This document shows, in pieces, positions 40,191-41,194 of a DNA stretch of 41,194 nt. Both the position numbers and the translations under genes were made by a program. Every line of letters begins with the position of its first letter. The stretch's first letter is position 1. Source of the DNA: a filamentous cyanobacterium CCP2 (lineage in GTDB: Bacteria; Cyanobacteriota; Cyanobacteriia; Elainellales; Elainellaceae); contig PVWD01000021.1 of assembly GCA_003003615.1 (NCBI GenBank), positions 1 to 41,194 on the forward strand, written 5' to 3'. The notes beneath the pieces were generated by a model, which had not been told where the DNA came from, ran no database searches, and saw only the letters and a list, made by a program, of their open reading frames with translations.

Positions 40191-41194
40191 ATGAAGAACA
40201 CGATCGCCCTATTGAAATCTCGTTTGGAAGCGGCTCTGGTTGCTGCCTTTGGAGAAGATTTAGCCGGAACTGACCCGATTTTGGTTCCAGCGAGTAATCC
40301 GAAATTTGGAGATTATCAGGCAAATGTGGCGATGTCCCTGGCAAAGCGGTTGGGGCAGGCTCCTAGGGCGATCGCCGAGCAAATTGTACAGAATATTGAC
40401 ATTTCTGATATTTGTGAACCGCCAACGGTGGCCGGCCCTGGCTTCATTAACATCACCTTTCAGACAAACTATCTAGAAGCGCAACTCAAAGCCATTCAGT
40501 CTGATCCGCGTTTAGGCATTGCCCCCACCCAGCAGCCGCAGCGGGTGATTGTAGACTACCCCAGCCCCAACATTGCTAAAGAAATGCACGTTGGGCATTT
40601 GCGCCCCTCTGTAATCGGCGATTGTATTGCTCGAATTTTGGAGTTTTTGGGGCATGATGTGCTGCGGCTTAGCCATGTGGGTGATTGGGGAACGCCTTTT
40701 GGCATGTTGATTGCCTACCTGGAAGAAGCCTACCCAGAAGCCCTGGAAACTTCAACCTCATTAGATTTAGGAGATTTAGCCTCCTTTTATCGATCGGCCA
40801 AGAAACGGTTTGACGAAGACCCAGCTTTTCAAGAGGCGGCCCGTTTGGCAGTGGTAAAGCTTCAGGCCGGAGATGAGGAAACGACCCGCGCCTGGAAAAT
40901 TGTTTGTGATTTGTCTAACCGCACGAACCGCAAAATTTACGACCTGATGGGGCTTTCACCCGACATTAAAGAGCGGGGCGAGTCTTTTTATAATCCACTC
41001 CTACCCGGAGTCCTGGAAGAGTTGGAAAGGCTGGGCTTGCTGGTGGAAGATAGTGGGGCAAAGTGCGTCTTTTTAGAAGGGTTTACCAACAAGGAAGGAA
41101 AGCCGCTGCCCTTGATTGTGCAAAAGTCGGGGGGAGGCTACAACTACGCTACTACTGATTTGGGGGCAATTCGCTATCGGGTGGATGTGGACAA
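40191..41194 (+). CDS. argS: Arginyl-tRNA synthetase (3' end outside window)
   Basis: Class I synthetase charging tRNA-Arg; 334 codons are present, over half the expected 580 or so. The N-terminal tRNA-binding domain ([20 protein letters not shown] ... [20 protein letters not shown]) is complete, followed by [20 protein letters not shown] with the HIGH-type [37 protein letters not shown], and [20 protein letters not shown] near the edge. The start ATG 40191 is the family start. The frame is open to the last base. Confidence 0.97.
   Translation, partial: MKNTIALLKSRLEAALVAAFGEDLAGTDPILVPASNPKFGDYQANVAMSLAKRLGQAPRAIAEQIVQNIDISDICEPPTVAGPGFINITFQTNYLEAQLKAIQSDPRLGIAPTQQPQRVIVDYPSPNIAKEMHVGHLRPSVIGDCIARILEFLGHDVLRLSHVGDWGTPFGMLIAYLEEAYPEALETSTSLDLGDLASFYRSAKKRFDEDPAFQEAARLAVVKLQAGDEETTRAWKIVCDLSNRTNRKIYDLMGLSPDIKERGESFYNPLLPGVLEELERLGLLVEDSGAKCVFLEGFTNKEGKPLPLIVQKSGGGYNYATTDLGAIRYRVDVD

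Overview
The window looks like chromosomal DNA from a filamentous, Leptolyngbya-like cyanobacterium. The evidence is the dense scatter of CGATCG (HIP1-type) octamer cores in and between genes and the many cyanobacterial-style families: pentapeptide repeats, an SLH fragment, RTX repeats, a GT28 lipid glycosyltransferase, a DUF6816-like protein and lone corrin biosynthesis. Short dispersed hairpin repeats typical of these genomes are also frequent. Genes are short transcription units on both strands. I see no rRNA, tRNA, CRISPR array, prophage or intact transposase.

Layout. 1-6.1 kb: an aldo/keto reductase cut by the window edge, a frameshifted amino-acid-type binding protein, a membrane-anchored GTPase, then a small region with a two-HTH regulator, a phased 12-bp repeat array and a short terminated transcript, and a small secreted protein. 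6.3-15.4 kb: cobI, a DegT aminotransferase, a response regulator/kinase-like hybrid lacking its phospho-acceptor His, a three-repeat peptidoglycan-binding protein, an 806-aa single-pass helical-repeat protein, a tiny secreted three-repeat protein and an SLH fragment. 15.5-21.4 kb: a very acidic protein, a glycolipid-type glycosyltransferase overlapping a GH1 glycosidase, a pentapeptide-repeat protein and a two-TM protein. 21.9-29.1 kb: a GNAT enzyme, a class A PBP divergent from tyrS, pyrF and two proteins of unknown function. 29.3-36.2 kb: an RTX protein, a GIY-YIG-like protein, a same-strand run of a minimal S13 carboxypeptidase, a DUF3445 protein and a Xi-class GST, then a methyltransferase abutting a Crp-type HTH remnant and a DUF6816-like lipoprotein-free exported protein. 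36.4-41.2 kb: an alpha/beta hydrolase divergent from nadC, an antitoxin with a doubly frameshifted RelE-like toxin, a C39-like peptidase and the 5' part of argS.

Cell-envelope genes recur (PBP1A, S13 peptidase, PG-binding protein, lipid glycosyltransferase/GH1 pair, RTX and SLH proteins), but they do not form one operon. The rest is housekeeping (tyrS, argS, pyrF, nadC, cobI).

The items I would follow first are: (i) the GT28-GH1 overlapping pair, which pairs the same two enzyme families as plant MGD1 and SFR2 galactolipid enzymes; (ii) the two-HTH protein with a 12-bp palindromic unit repeated six times downstream, twice in its own coding sequence and twice over its own ribosome-binding site; (iii) the 68-aa secreted protein made of three ALSPRF repeats; and (iv) two strong terminators with no gene in front of them, suggesting unannotated small RNAs. 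All functions are read from sequence patterns; no database search was possible.
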